A stretch of DNA of 6,664 bases from Streptosporangiaceae bacterium (GTDB lineage: Bacteria > Actinomycetota > Actinomycetes > Streptosporangiales > Streptosporangiaceae). Made by a program: the position numbers and the translations under genes. Shown here piece after piece: positions 4,652-6,664 of the stretch. Location of the stretch: assembly GCA_030039095.1 (NCBI GenBank), contig JASHQP010000400.1:1-6664 (forward strand). Reading direction: 5' to 3'. Every line of letters begins with the position of its first letter. The first letter of the stretch is position 1. The notes beneath the pieces are model-generated. The model saw nothing but the letters and a program-made list of their open reading frames with translations, did no database searches and was not told the origin of the DNA.

Positions 4652-6664
4652 TCATGCCGCGGTCTTGTAGCCGCGGGTTATGGTCTCGGTGATCTGGTCC
4701 CCGGCCGCGTCGGTGGCGTGCACCCGCAGGCTCACGAAGGCCCCGGGCGGCGCGGTGAACGTCACGTTGAACTGGCCCCCACCCGTCGCGGTCACGGTCG
4801 CCCGCTGCCAGGTGGTGCCGTTGACCGACACGGCCACGGTTGCCCCGGTGACCCCGGACACCGGGGCACCCTGCAGGCGGCCGACCGTGAGCTGGATCTG
4901 CTGCGGGCCGGGCGGGGCGACGCCGTCGACGGCCATCCCGCTCACGTCGTAGAGGAGGGTCATCATCCGCTGCACGGCGCACGCTCGCGATCCGTCGGCG
5001 CAGATCCACCCGGCCGGGACCGTCGCTCCCGGCCGGCGGGCCGTGTGCCACGTCCACACGGTCTGGCTCGCGGTGGACAGGTGGTAGATGCGGCCGGTCC
5101 GCGACGCGGTCAGCACGAACCGGACAACCCCGGGCTTGCTGCCGAGCCTGGCCTGCAGGAACAAGCTGGAACCGCCCTCGGCCATCGCGGCGGCGTTGCC
5201 AGCGGCGATCTTCTTGCCGTTCTCCTGCAGCAGGTAGCTGCCGCGCAGCGTTCCCACGTTGCCGAAGATGCCGGGGGAGAACCCGCTGCCCGTGTGCCCG
5301 AACGTGTTGTCGCTGAACGGCGTCACGACCAGCGTCAGCGTGTTGCCGGACCGGCTGGCCGACGGCAGCTCGGGGAATGGGTTGGCCGCGCCGACCAGGT
5401 TGACGTCGGGCCCGGGATGCAGCGGGTACGCGTTCCAGTTCTGCGTTGCCGTCTGGCCGGGGGCGAACACGCGGGCCGAGTCGGTCTGGCCGCCGGACAG
5501 CGTCGAGTACTTCTGGAAGTACGCGTTGGTCCACATCAGCGAGGCCCCGGCGGAGAAGTTCTGCTCCAGCGGCTGGGGCAGCCCGAACGGGAAAATGTCG
5601 GCCGAGATCAGGCCCGTCTGCTGGAACGCGAAGACGCCGAGCGGCTCCCAGCCGCCGATCGACCCGCCGTCCTGGAAGTAGCCCGAGGTGATCGTGGCGA
5701 CGCTGCCGGGGGCCACCACGTACTGCTGCGGGCCGATGACACCGCCGGTCCCGGCGAACGCCAGGTTGTAGTCGTAGGCCGGGCTGGCGCCCCGCGGCGA
5801 GGTCAGGTACCCCGTCACGCCGGTCTGCAGCGTGCCGACCGTTGGCGCCTCGGTGGTCTCGTTCGTCCAGAGCGGCACGTTGCCGCCGTCGAAGCCGTCC
5901 TCGATCAGGTCGCCGTTGCCCGTGACCCGGTAGGTGGTGAACGTGGCGTCCTGGGTAACCGTGGGCTGCGGCGTCACCATCTGGACCCGATCGGTGGCGG
6001 TCGGCTCATCCACCGCCACCGTGGTGTCCGCGGCGACGGTGAACTGCGGCACGGTCACCGACCGCAGCCCGGTGACCTTCGTGCCGGAGACGTCGAAGAA
6101 CACCCCGACCGCCATGTAGTGCCCGGCCGGGACGCTGAACCTGACCGAGCCGTCGTCGAAGACGTTGGTCGTCTCCACCGGGTCGCCGAACTTCAGCGGG
6201 TTGTCCACGTTGTACACGCTGACCAGGTCGCCGGTGTCGGGCCCGCCCGCAAGGTCGGTCCCGGTCACGGTCAGCGTGTGCATCACGAAGTGCGGCCGGG
6301 CCGCCGGGGCCGCGGGGACCGCCGCGGCCGCGGCCTTGCCGCGAAGGCCGATCGACACCCCGTCGGCGAACATGCCGTCGGTGCCGTAGCTGCCCCGGGC
6401 GTGATCGGCCACGAACTGGCGGGCCAGAGCCGCCCCGAACCTGGCCGCGGACGCGGCGGTCAGGTAGCCGCGTGCGGTGCCGCCGCGTGAACTGGTGATC
6501 GTCACACCCGGCAGCTTGGGCACCCGGCCGTGGTAGCCAACCTGGACCGGCAGCCGGCCCGCCGACTCGGCTCCCGCCAGCGAGCTCAGCTCGAACAGCG
6601 CCGGGCTCAGCCCCCGGTTCAGGTACGGCAGCGCGTCGGCCGGGATCTGGAACGCCTTACCGCC
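4652..6664 (-). CDS. Large secreted multidomain protein related to the non-catalytic parts of actinobacterial subtilases; N-terminus outside the window
   Basis: The frame is open from the right window edge to a TGA at 4652-4654, giving 670 residues without the true start. A GTG at 6521-6523 is internal, because clear conserved protein (GGKAFQIPADALPYLNRGLS) lies upstream of it. Visible layout: residues 1-108 form an N-terminal region like that preceding or replacing the catalytic domain in big secreted S8 peptidases of actinobacteria (LPYLNRGLSPALFELSSL, ARGSYGTDGMF). An Ala/Pro linker follows at about 110-124. At 125-220 is a beta-sandwich-like segment (HTLTVTGTD, VPAGHYMAVG). At about 225-570 is a long beta-rich region rich in G, T, N and aromatics. 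At 585-665 is an Ig-like C-terminal domain (VAVSVNGTTWQRATV, LRVHATDAAGD). No S8 Asp/His/Ser motifs or other catalytic signature are visible. Only two cysteines are present (555, 562). The resemblance is from memory of such proteins and is not search-tested. The middle region is of unknown function. It is the upstream partner of the sedolisin gene. Confidence 0.82.
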   Translation of the reverse strand, partial: GGKAFQIPADALPYLNRGLSPALFELSSLAGAESAGRLPVQVGYHGRVPKLPGVTITSSRGGTARGYLTAASAARFGAALARQFVADHARGSYGTDGMFADGVSIGLRGKAAAAAVPAAPAARPHFVMHTLTVTGTDLAGGPDTGDLVSVYNVDNPLKFGDPVETTNVFDDGSVRFSVPAGHYMAVGVFFDVSGTKVTGLRSVTVPQFTVAADTTVAVDEPTATDRVQMVTPQPTVTQDATFTTYRVTGNGDLIEDGFDGGNVPLWTNETTEAPTVGTLQTGVTGYLTSPRGASPAYDYNLAFAGTGGVIGPQQYVVAPGSVATITSGYFQDGGSIGGWEPLGVFAFQQTGLISADIFPFGLPQPLEQNFSAGASLMWTNAYFQKYSTLSGGQTDSARVFAPGQTATQNWNAYPLHPGPDVNLVGAANPFPELPSASRSGNTLTLVVTPFSDNTFGHTGSGFSPGIFGNVGTLRGSYLLQENGKKIAAGNAAAMAEGGSSLFLQARLGSKPGVVRFVLTASRTGRIYHLSTASQTVWTWHTARRPGATVPAGWICADGSRACAVQRMMTLLYDVSGMAVDGVAPPGPQQIQLTVGRLQGAPVSGVTGATVAVSVNGTTWQRATVTATGGGQFNVTFTAPPGAFVSLRVHATDAAGDQITETITRGYKTAA

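Noticed and set aside
4352..6490. Plus-strand open frame of about 712 codons opposite the large secreted protein and the sedolisin start.
   Set aside because: It spans two real genes in antisense, its product is G/R/H-rich low complexity, and no ribosome site or family motif is visible. GC bias explains it.

Overview
The window is very GC-rich, with GC-biased third codon positions, long spurious antisense reading frames and alternative GTG/TTG starts. Together with the protein types present, this points to a high-GC actinobacterium (a Streptomyces-, Streptosporangiales- or Catenulispora-like soil actinomycete). The genus cannot be fixed from the sequence alone. Six protein-coding genes account for nearly all of it. 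I see no tRNA, rRNA, CRISPR array, insertion sequence or integrase.

Left part (1-823, minus strand): a calcineurin-like metallophosphoesterase, cut off by the window edge, lies directly downstream of a small single-pass membrane protein with a coiled coil. The stop codon of the small gene abuts the ATG of the phosphoesterase, so the two are probably co-transcribed and translationally coupled. A short divergent intergenic region (824-897) separates this pair from the next gene.

Centre (898-2457, plus strand): a complete GH13 alpha-glucosidase with all catalytic residues. It stands alone, with no sugar transporter or regulator in view. It converges on the next minus-strand gene across only 25 bp, which hold a perfect 7-bp GC hairpin that may act as a bidirectional terminator.

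Right part (2483-6664, minus strand), read in transcription order. First comes a large secreted multidomain protein whose N-terminus lies beyond the window. It resembles the non-catalytic parts of big actinobacterial secreted subtilases but shows no protease catalytic motif. After 19 bp comes a compact secreted sedolisin (S53 peptidase) with a complete Glu/Asp/Asp/Ser active site but no normal-sized propeptide. After about 110 bp comes a cytoplasmic tyrosine/dual-specificity-type phosphatase with an Asn in place of the usual His before the catalytic Cys.

The secreted protein and the sedolisin form a clear two-gene extracellular unit, which is the most interesting part of the window. The phosphatase is probably a separate or loosely linked unit. 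The overall picture is ordinary actinomycete chromosome with accessory secreted enzymes. The points that merit follow-up are the two phosphatases with altered signature motifs and the secreted protein paired with the sedolisin.
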